DNA of 64,000 nucleotides from Theropithecus gelada (lineage: Eukaryota > Chordata > Mammalia > Primates > Cercopithecidae). The position numbers and the translations under genes were made by a program. Where the stretch lies: contig NC_037680.1 of the NCBI RefSeq assembly GCF_003255815.1, positions 25,762,304 to 25,826,303 of the forward strand. The letters run 5' to 3'. This document shows, in pieces, positions 1-12,356 of this stretch. A model generated the notes under the pieces. The model saw nothing but the letters and a program-made list of their open reading frames with translations. It was not told the origin of the DNA and searched no databases. The first letter of the stretch is position 1; each line of letters starts with the position of its first letter.

Positions 1-241
1 GCCAGTAAACTAGGAATGGTGAGCAGGAAGTTGCTTGATTTCTGGTGAAAATCTGAAACTTGAGAGCCACTGAACATTGTTTCATGTTCAGTGCTGGAAG
101 CACTGTCATAGGAAGCAGAAAGAAAGGCCAGCAGAACTCAGAAGACAAGCTTCTTCCCTTGCTTTGCCCTGCAGTGTCCCAACAGCCCCCTCCACTGCAA
201 AGCTTACTATTGAGCCAACTGATGAAGGAGAACTAATTGCA
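1..241. other. Unassigned single-copy sequence
   Basis: I recognise no repeat or gene here. A frame of about 81 codons (77-322, plus) runs out of this stretch into a DNA-transposon remnant, has no recognisable domain and is best treated as chance. Confidence 0.5.
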
Positions 242-339
242 GCAAGCTTGCCCAGCCCACGGTCCATGGGCTACTTAGATGACTTTGAATGCAGCCCAAC
301 ACAAATTCGTGAAATTTCTTAAAACATTATGAGATTTAT

Positions 340-400
340 GCATCACTTGAAATATGCACAACAAATAAAAGTTTGCTAGATCTAATATCTGTACACTCTG
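340..400 (+). repeat. 61-bp dispersed repeat, copy 1
   Basis: This segment recurs in direct orientation at 2151-2211 with 55 of 61 positions identical and no gaps. This copy sits inside the MER1-like element where family sequence should be continuous, so it arrived after that element. It contains an AATAAA-like signal about 30 bases before its end, which could mean the 3' end of an LTR or a transcript. I cannot name the family. Confidence 0.75.
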
Positions 401-403
401 GTG

Positions 404-443
404 GTTTTTTTTGGTTTTTTTTGTTTGTTTGTTTGTTTGTTTT
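404..443 (+). repeat. T-rich (TTTG)n simple repeat
   Basis: T runs followed by five GTTT-type units, replacing the T-rich stretch that normally occurs at this point of MER1 elements. Confidence 0.85.
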
Positions 444-1069
444 CCAGCTTATCAGCTATCGTTAGTGATAGTGATTTTTATGTGTGGCCCAAGACATTTC
501 TTCCAATATGGCCCAGGGAAACCAAAAGATTGGACACCCCTGGATTATGGAGTGCAATTCTAGTATCATGAGCAGGTAATGTAGGGCAGATCACAGCTAA
601 GAGGCAATAAACTTATAACTGGTGTTTAACATGATATCTTGTAGGAAATATAAAAGATGTAATTGTAAAATATGTGACTATACCAGCACAAAGAGTGAGA
701 GGAGGGTAAACAGTTAAATCAATGTGAGATATTTCTTTTGTTTGGGACATAAAAAATAAAGTAGTTTCAACATATAGATGTATATCATACTAAAAATTAA
801 CCAAAGACGTCTCATTAAAAAGAGTTTTTTTAAAAAAAGATCATCAGCAAGGATATGTCTTCCCTTTTCTCATTATTATAAAGAATTAGAAATAAATTTT
901 TTCTAGCAATAGGAAAAAATTATATTTATCCACACAACTAAATATGGTTCTATAATTTTAGAGAAACAGGAGTTGTAAATGAATAGCTACCCACAACAAA
1001 TGTTCATTATATGCAGTCTAGTGATAAAAGCAGGTTTTAAAACTGTAAATACTATCTTATAATAGCTAG

Positions 1070-1185
1070 ATTATTGAGCACTTGTGGTATACCAGGCACT
1101 CTGCAACATGCTCTCATTTTATCTTACTGGCAGCCCTATAAGGTATTATCTCCATTACAATATAATCCCATTTTCATAAATACAG
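1070..1185 (-). mobile_element. MIR SINE fragment
   Basis: Resembles the reverse complement of the MIR 3' half: TTGAGCACTTGTGGTATACC, then CAGGCACT, then the T-rich link and AAGGTATTATCTCCATTACA. Diverged, about 115 bp. Confidence 0.55.
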
Positions 1186-1892
1186 TCACACATATATTTA
1201 TAGGAAAAATATTAAATTTATCTCTGATTTGGTGTGATAACCAGTACTTTTAAATTAACCTCCATTTGCCTTAGAATATTTTCTGTTTCTCTCCACTGTG
1301 AACATGTATTAGTATTCTGAAAAAAAATTAATTAAGCATGTAGAATTAAAGCAATGGGTAATCTAATCACAATTATTTACCTCAGATAGTGGAAAAATTA
1401 ACCTATAAATTTAAGAAATATGCCTGAAGATTATGAGACTAAGCAGTTTATAACTCAGCGGTTAATATAGTTTGCAGATTGTTTTTATTTGTTTGTTAAA
1501 AAGAATCAGTATGGAAGATTTGGCTTTTCATCATGCCTCTACCATTAACAAGAGCAAGTTGTTTGCAGTTACTTTGAATATGAAAAACTGCAAATATTCC
1601 TTTCAAGAGATTAATTAAGGTCTCATAACTTCATCTTTTAATTTAGGTACACTGACATAAGGTATCCACAGATGGTTCACACAGTTGATCCATGGTTGAA
1701 ACTACAGGACCTGTATTATATCTGAAATAAAGCAAACAGAAAGACATGAATTTGCTACTCACAAAAAAGATAGCAATCTTTATTTAAACAGCTCTGTGTA
1801 ATATGAATAAAAGAGAATAGAGAGTTTAGTAAGTAAGATGACCCAAACTTTTATGCAAGATCTATGGCATTCACCATTTTTGTTTTCTTTTC

Positions 1893-1913
1893 TTTTTTTT
1901 TTTTTTTTTTTTT
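1893..1913 (+). repeat. Poly-T run
   Basis: Twenty-one uninterrupted T preceded by a TTTTC-rich stretch. No SINE body is recognisable on either side. Confidence 0.9.
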
Positions 1914-2150
1914 GCTCCTAAGCACATAAATGTCCTTGCAAAACAAACAATTTGGGGACTTACTGTATAAATAAATTGATCTATGTAAAGTAAATTATAA
2001 TAATATGAGGATAGAATATAAAGTCCTCTAAAGGTATGCAAATGAAGTTTTAAAATGTGTGTTCAAGGGAGTCTTCCATAAGGAGGTAACATTTCATCAG
2101 GACTGAGGGTCCAGACCTGTCCTGGGATATTCTTGTATACTACAGAAAAG

Positions 2151-2211
2151 GCATCACTTGAAATAAGCACTCCAAATAAAATTTCACTAGATCTAATATC
2201 TGTACACTCTG
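2151..2211 (+). repeat. 61-bp dispersed repeat, copy 2
   Basis: Direct copy of 340-400 at 55/61 identity, with six substitutions. The flanks of the two copies are unrelated, so the unit boundaries lie close to these ends. It is not a tandem array. Confidence 0.75.
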
Positions 2212-2379
2212 TTTCTTATCCTTTCTTCTATACGTTTTTAAAATCTTGCTGTCTCTCATGATCCAGTATCTTGGTATCTTCTACTGGTCTCTCTCATACC
2301 TGTGTAATTCTCTTTTATTCACAGCTATTCTGCATTAAAACTATTCATAAACTTTTAAATCTTGTTTCTTCGAATTTCC

Positions 2380-3000
2380 AGTTCTAGAAGTCATATTTGT
2401 CTTCTAATATTTTATCATTTCAAATTATTTTTCCAGATTGTTATTCTCATCTTTAAAATGACCTGAAGTGTAGTAAGCATTGTTTATATTGAAAGTCTGC
2501 ATTTTATATTTCCAATATCAGGAGCCCTAGTGGGTGTCTTTCTGTTTCCCTTTTTTCCAAATTATTCTGATTTATATTTCTTTGTTCACCTTGGTTGTGT
2601 ATAATTTGATGCTTGACACGATAATTGATAATTTATTTGTAGATACAGTTTGAAGTTTAGGATATTGTTTTCCACTGGTGTGTCACCTGGGAGAAGTAGC
2701 TTTCCAGAATATCCTAAAGAAGTTTGAGTAACAAATATTTCCAGGGCCATTCAAATGACTAGAGGCTGGACTATGGTTTGGTCTGTATGAGGACTGATTT
2801 GTGTCCACTTCGCCTTCTGTCCCAATTCAGAGATAAGGGCATTATACCAGGGTCACTGTCCTTGTGAACCCTTTGCTCTGAATTGTGACTGCAAGCCATG
2901 AAAGAATTTCAGAAGAGCTATTCAGTCTTTCAGCCACCTCTCTGAGAATCTGCAGAGGTCCCAAAGGTGACTCACCTCATGGATTTCAATCTCCTCTTGG
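2380..3000 (-). mobile_element. Possible very old L1M/HAL1-like fragment
   Basis: The minus-strand sequence recalls diverged L1M or HAL1 sequence, for example around TTGATGCTTGACACGATAAT and the segment around GTATGAGGACTGATTT. Similarity is from memory and weak, and no frame is open. A repeat-library search would settle it. Confidence 0.3.
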
Positions 3001-3323
3001 AAACTGAACTAGAAACATTTCATAAGTTTTAGCTTTATTATGCCTTCAAGTAGCTATTTTGAGTAACTGCTCCCACTTCCTAATTTCTAGTTTTCTCAAT
3101 GAGAAAGTTACTCAGTTATTTTATAATCTGCAATTTTAAGAAGAGGAAGTCTCCATACACAATGTTAAGGACATATACTTTACAAGTAGTTCAAATTGGA
3201 AGAAACACAGCTAAGAACAATCCAGGGGTTATAAACAAAACATAGTCTGCAGGAATTTGACCTAATTGGTGAAAGTCATTTGGCTTTTCGTGATGAAATA
3301 TTTTTTAAAAACTCAAACAAGTG

Positions 3324-3348
3324 TTTTTTTTTTTTTTTTTTTTTTTTT
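3324..3348 (+). repeat. Poly-T run
   Basis: About 25 T between single-copy flanks. No retroposon body is visible next to it. Confidence 0.9.
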
Positions 3349-3489
3349 AGAAAGCTAACTCTGCAGGCCTCTGAGGACTTGCGAATGTGCACCGTCTTTG
3401 AGGCACTAATATAAACACTATCCTTCCTGCCAAGGTAATACTCCATGACTAGAAATGAGAATGCCGTGTTTATACCATCAAGCTCTAAA

Positions 3490-3533
<44 letters not shown>
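3490..3533 (+). repeat. (AC)n microsatellite
   Basis: About 22 uninterrupted AC units. It is the cause of a spurious minus-strand frame rich in alternating V and C. Length suggests it is polymorphic. Confidence 0.97.
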
Positions 3534-3540
3534 ATTTTCA

Positions 3541-6312
3541 GTCATTCATTGACCTTAATTATGGCTTGTTCTCTTAGCTCATGAATTACACAAGGTTGAT
3601 TTCAGAGAAAAGAACTCAGTTGATAACATTTGCTTATGTTTATGGATAAAAACAACTTTTAAGAACACAAATATATTTTTCCTTTGATTAAAACAAATGA
3701 TTTGGGAAAACATGACACTGTTTTGTTTTTTCTCTGTCTTCAAAATAGTTTTATTCTATTTTGGGAGGCAAGGCTCTATCAGTTGTCAACTACTGCATTC
3801 TAGGACACTGTATATAATTCCAAAATTTGAAGCATATGATTTGCTTAAGGTAATCAAATAAACTAAGTTCTTATCAAACCTTACTTCTTCTTTCACCACA
3901 CGTGAATAACCTAATAATGATGGAGAACAGAACCATTGCCTAGTTTTGCATAGGATAGCGTAAAAATCCAGCCTTCATTTGTGAATGTCTTTGATAAAAA
4001 TGAAACATAAATATTTTTCAGTTTTATTTTACAACTCAAGTTCAAAACATCCGTATTTTAAAGACCATTCAAAGATAAACAGGTAATGCAAATTTTAATA
4101 AGATATACCGGTTTTGAAATAATCTACTCTAGTAAGTATAAGAGATTTTGTCTTATTGATACCACTCAAACAGTTATAGATAAAATATTACAGAATGAGC
4201 ATACATTTTGAGATTGCTAAAAAAAAAAGTAACATTAAAAGAATGGATACACAATTTTATGCTATTTAAAAGTTCAAAAAGAAATAAAACCTGTATATCA
4301 GATAAGGCATCAGTTTAAAATTTGCAAGAAATATGAAATTTACTGTAGATTGGTTTTCAATGCTCATTTTGTACTTACATTACAGTGGTATTTATTAAAA
4401 TATTTACAAGTTGTTTCAAGAAGGAAGAATAATCTGTAATTTAGATTTATGTTCAAATATCTCTGTAAATAAGATGTTAAACTGTTAATTTAGACTATTT
4501 CTGATCTACAATGCAGGCTTTAAGTATAAATCCTTAAAAGAGTGCCTTAATGTGTATCTTTTAAAAATGTATCCAGGCATGTAAGATTTTAAAGAAAAAG
4601 AACAGAATAATTTTGTGAAACAAACTGTGAGTTACATTAAAGAAGAGTACTTAGTTACGAATATATTAAATCAATTCATAATTTGTACTCTTTATGACTG
4701 AAATTATGTAATGTTCAGTTCTGTATGTGTGTTTTACTTGATTGATACCCAAATGAATGCTGTATTGATTATATATTATCCTTCTTAATTATCTTAAATC
4801 TAAATGTAAAATAACACACATATATGTATAATATCTATCTCTCAGGAGTACCTTGGGGTGTGTAGCACTTTTAATTAAATTTGGTAAACATTGTAATGTT
4901 CCAAAATTTCTTTTTATTTTCTGATTTACTGTTAGTTGTGCAAGAGATTAAAATAACCAGTAAGAGGTAATATAATCAAGCAATAATGTTATGAGAACGG
5001 GTACATGCATTACTTTCTAAAGCTGACATGTTTCTCCTGGCCCTTCTGCTTTTTAAACTCGATTGCAGCCTGTATTTTCTAAAGCAATGGATGGACTATA
5101 TAAGTCTGTCTTCTGAAGTGATGAGTTAGAGAATGTTGCAAGAGTACTTGCCAAATCATAGTACCATTATTAATTCAAGCATGATGAAATTGCTCATTTT
5201 TACTATAATCATGTAATTCATCAAAATACTACTAGACCATATCACTCTCAGCTGTTACACTGATATAGCACCTAATTCTAACACCAACAAAAGCAGAAAA
5301 TTATTTTGCTGTTTATCTCCCCAAAATAGTAATTGTTTTGAATTTGGGCAAGCGTTGCCTCATATTTTGATAAAAGGAAAATTTCAACATGTTTTTATGT
5401 ACTGACTTGAATGTAGTTGTTTTGCATTTGAATAACCTCATCTATTAAGCTTTAAAATATGTCAGGGTGTTGAGAACTGAAATTCCCTCATGTCAGTTTC
5501 TTTATTGTTCTTGATGAATATATCACAAACTGGGGTAGTATACAAGTAAATATCCCCTTAAGTCATAAACAGAATCATGAAAAATTACAGTCTCATTACT
5601 GAACAGCTCTTCCTTGAAAGTTTCTTTTGCCATCAAACCTATACACTTCCAAATACTATGTTGGAAATTGAAATGCAGTGGACAATAGCCCTACTTATTG
5701 TCATTTATCCATAAAAGTTTTGTTGGGCACAATTTATTAGGAATAAAAAAGTCAGTAAAATTTTGTACATATTTTTTACTAAGATACTCAACTTTTGTCT
5801 AATGCTCATGGATTTATTTATGTCATAAGAACCATTTACTGCTACTAAAATAATATTGCAATGAATAACAATATCCACTTATTTATATGCTGTACTTGAG
5901 CATTCAATATGTGTGAAATTGTCCCTGCTCTTTTCTGAGGACTGAACTGTCTGCACCATAGTGCCATGCAGAGGAACAACCTTATTAGAAGTTAGAGTTA
6001 TCAATAAATAGATAAATTAAAATAAACTAAGATAAGCTACAATAGATTTTAAAAAAGAAACTCTGGTTGCTTCCTGTGCCACTGAATCTATTATTTTATT
6101 GTACGTTTCCTTTGTCTTTAGAGTTTATGTTTGTTAATTAGTTTTCTTCATGCAGTGGGTCTGACAGCCTTGGAAATCTTCAGCTTGGTGAATTTCTAAG
6201 GTAGGTAGATCCCACTACCCCCACTGATTCTGATTTACATGGGAAGAGGAACACAGGCTGAAACATATTCCTTGCCCTTGCCCCTCCTCCTTTCCTCTAC
6301 CCTGATTTAAGA
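3541..6312. other. Long AT-rich stretch, nothing recognised
   Basis: Single-copy in appearance and strongly AT-rich, with no frame longer than about 60 codons, no CpG cluster and no repeat I can name. A run of ten A (4220-4229) is the only simple repeat of note. Confidence 0.5.
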
Positions 6313-8248
6313 TCACTATTTATTTTATTTATTTTTTATTTTACTTTAAGTTCTGGGATACAGGTGCTGAACATGCAGGCTTGTTACATAGGTATACATG
6401 TGCCATGGTGCTTTGCTGCACCTATCAACCCAATCATCTAGGTTTTCAGCCATGCATGCTTTAGGTATTTGTCTTAGTGCTCTTCCTCCCCTTTCTCCTG
6501 ATCCCCCAATAGGCCCCAGTGTGTGATGTTCCCCTTCCTGTGTCCATGTGTGCTTATTGTTCAACTCCCACTTATGAGTGAGAACATGTGGTGTTTGGCT
6601 TTCTGTTTCTGTGTTAGTTTGCTGAGGATGATGGTTTCCAGCTTCATCCACGTCCCTGCAAAGGACATGAACTCATTCTTTTTTATGGCTGCAGGGTAGT
6701 CCATGGTGTATATGTGCCACATTTTCTTTATTCAGTCTATCATCAATGGGCATTTGGGTGGGTGCCAAGTCTTTAGTATTGTAAACAGTGCTGCAATAAA
6801 CATACATGTGCATGTGGTTTTATAGTAGCATGATTTATAATCCTTTGGATATATACCCAGTAATGAGATTGCTGGATCAAATGGCATTTCTAGTTCTAGA
6901 TCCCTGAGGAATTGCCACACTGTCTTCCACAATGTTTGAACTAATTTACACCCCACCAACAGTGTAAAAGCATTCCTATTTCTCCACATCCTCTTCAACA
7001 TCTGCTGTTTCTGGACTTTTTAATGATCACCATTCTAACTGGCATGAGATGGTATCTCATTGTGGTTTTGATTTGCCTTTCTCTAATGACCAGTGATGAT
7101 AAGCTTTTTCTCACATTTGTTGCCCACATAAATGTCTTCTTTTGAGAAGTGTCTGTTCATATTCTTTGTCCACTTTTTGATGGGGTTGTATTTTTCTTGT
7201 AAATTTAAGTTCCTTGTAGATTCTGGATATGAGACCTTTGTCAGATGGGTAGATTGCAAAAATTTTCTACCATTCTGTAGGTTGCCTGTTTAATCTAGTG
7301 ATAGTTTATTTTGCTGAGCAGCTCTTTAGTTTAATTAGATCCCATTTGTCAATTTGGCTTTTGTTGCTATTGTTTTTGGTGTTTTAGTCATTAAGCCTTT
7401 GCTCATGCCTATGTCCTGAATGGTATTGCCTAGGTTTTCTTCTACGGTTTTTATGGTTTTAGATTTTACATTTAGGTCTTAAGTCCATCTTGAATTAATT
7501 TCTGTATAGGGTGTAAGGAAGGGGTCCAGTTTCTGTTTTCTGCATATAGCTGGCCAGTTTTCCCAGCAACATTTATTAAATAGGGAATCCTTTCCCCATT
7601 GCTTGCTTTTGTCAGGTTTGTTGAAGATCAGATGGTAGTAGATGTGTGGTGTTATTTCTGAGGCCCCTGTTCTGTTCCATTGGTCTATATATCTGTTTTG
7701 GTACCAGTACCATGCTGTTTTGGTTACTGTAGCCTTATAGTATAGTTTGAAGTCAGGTAGCGTGATGCCTCCAGCTTTGTTGTTTTTGTTTAGGATTATC
7801 TTGGCTATATAGGCTCTTTCTCGGTTTCACATGAAATTTAAAGTAGTTTTTTCTAGTTCTGTGAAGAAAGGCAATGGTAGCATGATAGGAATAGCATTGA
7901 TCTATAAATTACTTTGGGCAGTATGGCCATTTTCACAATATTGATTCTTTGTATCCATGAGCATGGAACATTTTTCCATTTGTTTGTGTTCTCTCTTATT
8001 TCCTTGAGCAGTTGTTTGTAGTTCTCATTGAAGAAGTCCTTCATGTCCCTTGTAAGTTTTATTACTAGGTATTTTATTTTCTTTGTAGCAATTGTGAATG
8101 AGAATTCACTCATGATTTGGCTCCCTGCTTGTCTATTATTGGTGTATAGGAATGCTTGTGATTTTTGCGCATTAATTTTGTATCCTGAGTCTTTGCTGAA
8201 GTTGTTTATCAGCTTAAGCTGTTTTTGGGCTGAGACAATGGGGTTTTA
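6313..8248 (-). mobile_element. 5'-truncated L1 (L1PA/L1PB type), minus strand
   Basis: Read on the minus strand this is the 3' part of an L1. It carries ORF2 sequence beginning just downstream of the reverse-transcriptase FADD motif, then the C-terminal region, the 3'UTR and an A-rich tail (6313-6345 as T-rich on plus). At about 1.9 kb it is a typical 5'-truncated copy. Its sequence is close to the two full-length L1PA elements in the window but with more changes. I could not define a target-site duplication. Confidence 0.92.
6561..8248 (-). pseudogene. L1 ORF2 C-terminal fragment, broken
   Basis: ORF2 of L1 encodes an endonuclease-reverse transcriptase. Only the part 3' of the catalytic FADD survives, ending at the usual stop (TCA on plus, 6561-6563). 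Readable pieces are 7853-8113, with the block containing PCSWIQRINIVKMAILPKVI, and 6732-7001, which holds a remnant of the C-terminal region and the AISLLGIYPKDYKS block. Several frameshifts separate the pieces. It cannot encode an active enzyme. Confidence 0.85.
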
Positions 8249-8310
8249 ACACTCTCTTCTTTAAAAAGAAAAAATTAAATTAATTAATTTATTTATTATT
8301 ATCATTATTT

Positions 8311-8437
8311 CTTTTTTTGGTAGAGAGAAGGTCTTGCAATGTTGACCAGCCTGGTCTCATGCTCCTGGCCTCAAGTGATCCTCCTACCTCAGCCTCCTGA
8401 AGTGCAGGGATTACAGGCATGAGCCACCATGCCTGGC
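8311..8437 (-). mobile_element. Alu left-monomer fragment (FLAM/AluJ-like)
   Basis: About 127 bp matching only the left Alu monomer in reverse orientation, ending GAGCCACCATGCCTGGC. Old-type bases (AGTGATCCTCCTACCTCAGC) point to AluJ or a free left monomer. T-rich tail on the left. Confidence 0.8.
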
Positions 8438-10329
8438 AAGATGACTCTATTCTTCGGGTTCTGGAAGTTCACAGTAAGCATCTTCCATTAACAAAAACTG
8501 TAAACACGGCTTCCAGAATGTGGAAATTAAATTTACAAACTGAGGCAATTGGATTAATTTAAACAGACCAAAGCCATGCTACCCAGCAACAAAGCCCCTG
8601 TACCTACTTTACGAGCTGCCTGAGGCTCTTCTATTGACTGCCTATTGGCCAGTGATCTCCTCCTCATCTGCTGTAATACATCTCATGTGATACCTTGCAA
8701 GTAAAATGAATATATAAAATCCTGCTGTATCCTAGTTCTAGAATATCCAAAGTGAAAAGAATATACATCTTTTTTATAATAGCGCAAATGTAAAAGGTTC
8801 TGCTGAGTGCAGTAACATAAAACTATACAAAGCAACTTCCCCAAGAATTAAACAAGTATGAGATTGAATTGCAAAAACAAAAAAACAAATTCTGTAAGCT
8901 TATTTTTTTCAAAGCATTTATTTTGCTTAATTTCTAGTGTTAACAAGTGAACTATGATTAAAAATAATAGTAAGTCTATGTTCCATACTAACAGAACTTA
9001 CTGTTGTGATACTCTAAATAATATAACTCCTTTATCTTGTTCATGGCTATCAGACTTGGCTTTTGTTGAATTTGTTTGTTTATGGCTTCTGGAATTTAAG
9101 AAAGCAATACAAATTTCTAATTAATCTACCTAAGTATATGAGTAGAAAGATCTCATGTAGGCCAGTTTAAAACATGCTGTGAATTCCCAGATTCTTCATT
9201 TTGAAACTAACTTAAATAGAAGTTTATGTGGTAATTCACTTACCTTTCACAAAGTATGCCTTCATATGGTAAAGGGGGAAGTGTTCATCAAAGGATTACA
9301 AAATATAAAACATTTATTGAAAATTAGGAATTTAACCTTTTCCATTCAAAGTGAGGAATACATGTGTATATATATGTATTGACTCACCTTCTTAGTAATG
9401 GAATTCCTAGGCAGGGAGGGGGAATGATGAAAACTATTTGAATATTGGATAAGATTAAAACAATCTTCCGCTAGGGAGATTGTTCTTTATTTCTGCTATA
9501 GGAAAAGAAAGCATTTTGCTAAATCTTTACTAAAAGTTCCTATTCCATTGGGATGTCTCCTAGACAGCGGGCTTTTTTGTGTAAGAATTGAACTTCTAGG
9601 ATGAACTTGAATGTGTCAAGTGGATCAATATGAGTTTTCTGAATAGCATACCATTTCAGAATTCTCACCTCAGAACTTTTATTGGGTTATGATGTTTCTC
9701 TTTTTCTTTCCTCATCCCCCTTTAAGAGCATACTTTTTTTGTAAGTTTGAATTAAGACAAGACTATTTACTCCTTTTACATGATTATTTATGTCAAAACG
9801 TCACTTTGAGCATTATATATATATTTGCTCAATTATACCTTAATAAAACTGGAAAAAGTTTAATGTTCTGTCTTGCAAACATTATATAAATATTTGCATA
9901 TATGATACATATGTATCATAATATATGTATGATATGAAATATTCATCTGAAAGGATTAAAGCAATGAACAAAAAAGAGACCATATAATCTATAAACAAAT
10001 TTTAAAAGAAACACAAATTTTTAATACTGTCTCACGCTAACATATAAAAGACCTGATGTCATCAAATATTTCTCTTTGACTCCTTTACAAAATTTAGATG
10101 TGGGTGTTTTCTTTAATTTTATACCATGATATATACCATAGAAGTATTTAGAATAAAAGATAGTCAATTCGACCCCTGCTTTTTAACATTATAAAATGTG
10201 TTCAGTTTAGTAATAATAAAACTCAAATAAAAATGAGAAATAAAATTAATTTTATTTTTTATTAAATAAATTTTATTTATCTGTAACTTCGCAAGCATTT
10301 ATATAATGTTTGAAGCTAGAATATTTTCA
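8438..10329. other. AT-rich non-coding stretch
   Basis: No repeat or gene recognised. It holds a perfect 20-base palindrome at 9901-9920 in an AT-rich setting. Small frames (9179-9382, 9689-9889) are featureless. Confidence 0.5.
9901..9920. repeat. 20-bp perfect palindrome
   Basis: TATGATACATATGTATCATA equals its own reverse complement. It lies in an AT-rich region where such palindromes arise by chance; no function is implied. Confidence 0.9.
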
Positions 10330-12325
10330 ACTTTTTTTCAGCTGTATTAAGGTATAATTGACAATTAAAATTGTATATATATAATTCTCAAAGTGATGTT
10401 TTGATATATTCATGTGAAAGGATTAAATCAGGCTAATTAACATATTCGGCACATCACACACATGACTTTTTTGTGGTAAGAAAGTTTGAGATTTAATCTT
10501 TAATCAGTAATAATACAATACTATTAACAATAGTGACAATGTAGTTCAATAGATTTCCAGAATGTATTCATCCTAACTAAAACCTTGAACCCTTTAGCCA
10601 ACATTTCTCCAATTCCCTGACTTTTCTCTGCCCTGTGTCCTGGCAACCACCATTCTACTTGGCTTCTCTCAGTTGGATTTTTTAGATATCCCATACACAT
10701 GAGATAAGGCAGTATTTATCTTTCTATGCCTGGCTTATTTTACTTAACATAATGACTTCCAGGTTCATCCAAATGACAAGATGTCCTTCATTTTAAGGCT
10801 CACTAGTATTCCATTGTGTATATATACCATATTTTCTTTATTCATTCATCTATTGTTGGACAGTTAGGTTGCTTGTATATCAGGGCCATGGTGAATAATG
10901 TTTCAGTGAACATGGGAGTGTAGTTATCTCTGTGAAACAGTGATTTCATATACTGTGGATATACACCCAGTAGTGGGATTGCTGGATCATATGACAGCTT
11001 TATTTTTAAGTTTTTGAGGAGCCTACATATTGTTTTCCATAATGGCTATGCCAGTTTACATTCCTGCCAACAAGGGCATGAATTCCCTTTTCTCCAAATC
11101 CTCACCAAAACTTATTAGCATTTGTCTCTTTCATAATAGCCATTTTAAAAGGTATAAGGTGATATTTCATTGTGGTTTTTATTTGCATTTCCCTGATGAT
11201 TAGTAATATGCACATTTTTTCATATACCTGTTGGCCATTTTTTATGTCTATTCAGGTCCTTTGCTCGTTTTTCAGTAGGATTATTTCCTTGCTATCGAGT
11301 GTTTAATATATATATTTTTGATATTAACCTCTTATCAGATGCATGGATTACAAATATTTTTCCCCAATTAATAAACTGTCTTTTTGCTCTGCTGATGATT
11401 TCCTTTGCTGTGCAGAAGCTTTATAGTTTGGTGTAATCCCATTTGTCTATTTTTGTCTATTTTGTCTGTGCTTTTGGGGTCATATTCAAAAAAGTAATTT
11501 CCCAAATCCATGTCATGGGGCTTTTCCCATATGTTTTCTTCTCGTATTTTATAGTTCAGGTCTTATGTTTAAACCTTTAATCCATATTGAGGTGATATTT
11601 TTATTTGGTATGAAATAAAAATCTAATTTCATTTTTCTGTATGTGGACATCCAGTATTTCCAACACATTTATTGAAGAAACTCTTTTCCCCATTACGTGC
11701 TCTTGGCAGTCTTGTGAAAAATCAATTGACCATAAACATGTGGGTATGTTGCAGGCTCTCCATTCTGTTCCATTGGTTTATGTGCCTGTTTTTAGGTCAC
11801 TATCATGGTGTTTGATTACAATCACTTTGTAGTAGATTTTGAAGTTAGATAGTGTGATGCCTCTGGCTTTGTTTCCACACCCCCGTACCACCCCAATATT
11901 GCTTTGACTATTTGAATTCTTTCATGGTACCATACAAATTGCAGGATTTTATTTTTCTATTTCAGTAAAAAATGTCATTGGAATTTTGATAGGGATTACA
12001 TTGAATCTGTAGATCACTTGGGTAGTATGGACATTTTAACAATATTGATTTTTTTTAATCCATGAACACAGGATATCTTTCCATTTATTCGTGCCTTCAA
12101 TTTCTTTTATCAATGTTTTATAAATTTCAGTGCGCAGATCTTTCACCCTTTTTGTTAAATCAATTCCTAAGTTTTTTGACTGCTTTTAAAATAGCAATTG
12201 TAAATGAGTTTTTTTTAAATTTCCTTTTCAGATTCATCATGGTTAGTGTGTAATAATGCTACTGATTTTTGTATGTTAGTTTTGTATTCTGAACCTTTAC
12301 TGAATTAGTTCTAATACTTTCTAAT

Positions 12326-12356
<31 letters not shown>

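Larger units (their letters stand above)
242..541 (-). mobile_element. MER1-like hAT-Charlie non-autonomous DNA transposon
   Basis: The right edge, read on the minus strand, begins CAGGGGTGTCCAATCTTTTG, which I recognise as the MER1 (Charlie3-related) terminus. The interior matches that family through the conserved TGTGTGGCCCAAGACA stretch, the block around AGCTTATCAGCTATCGTTAG and the block around ACATTATGAGATTT. The left edge has the expected AGCAAGCTTG end. The body is interrupted at about 338-403 by sequence that does not belong to the family (see the 61-bp repeat). No convincing 8-bp target-site duplication remains. The family name is from memory; the DNA-transposon assignment is firmer than the exact subfamily. 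Confidence 0.7.
542..2150. other. AT-rich non-coding stretch
   Basis: Apart from a MIR-like piece (1070-1185) and a T run (1893-1913), I see no gene or recognisable element. Frames are short and closed. Confidence 0.5.

Noticed and set aside
3276..3545. Minus frame with alternating V and C and a lysine run
   Set aside because: Translation of a CA microsatellite and a poly-T run.
9901..9920. Perfect palindrome as a protein-binding site
   Set aside because: AT-rich alternating sequence in which such palindromes are expected by chance.
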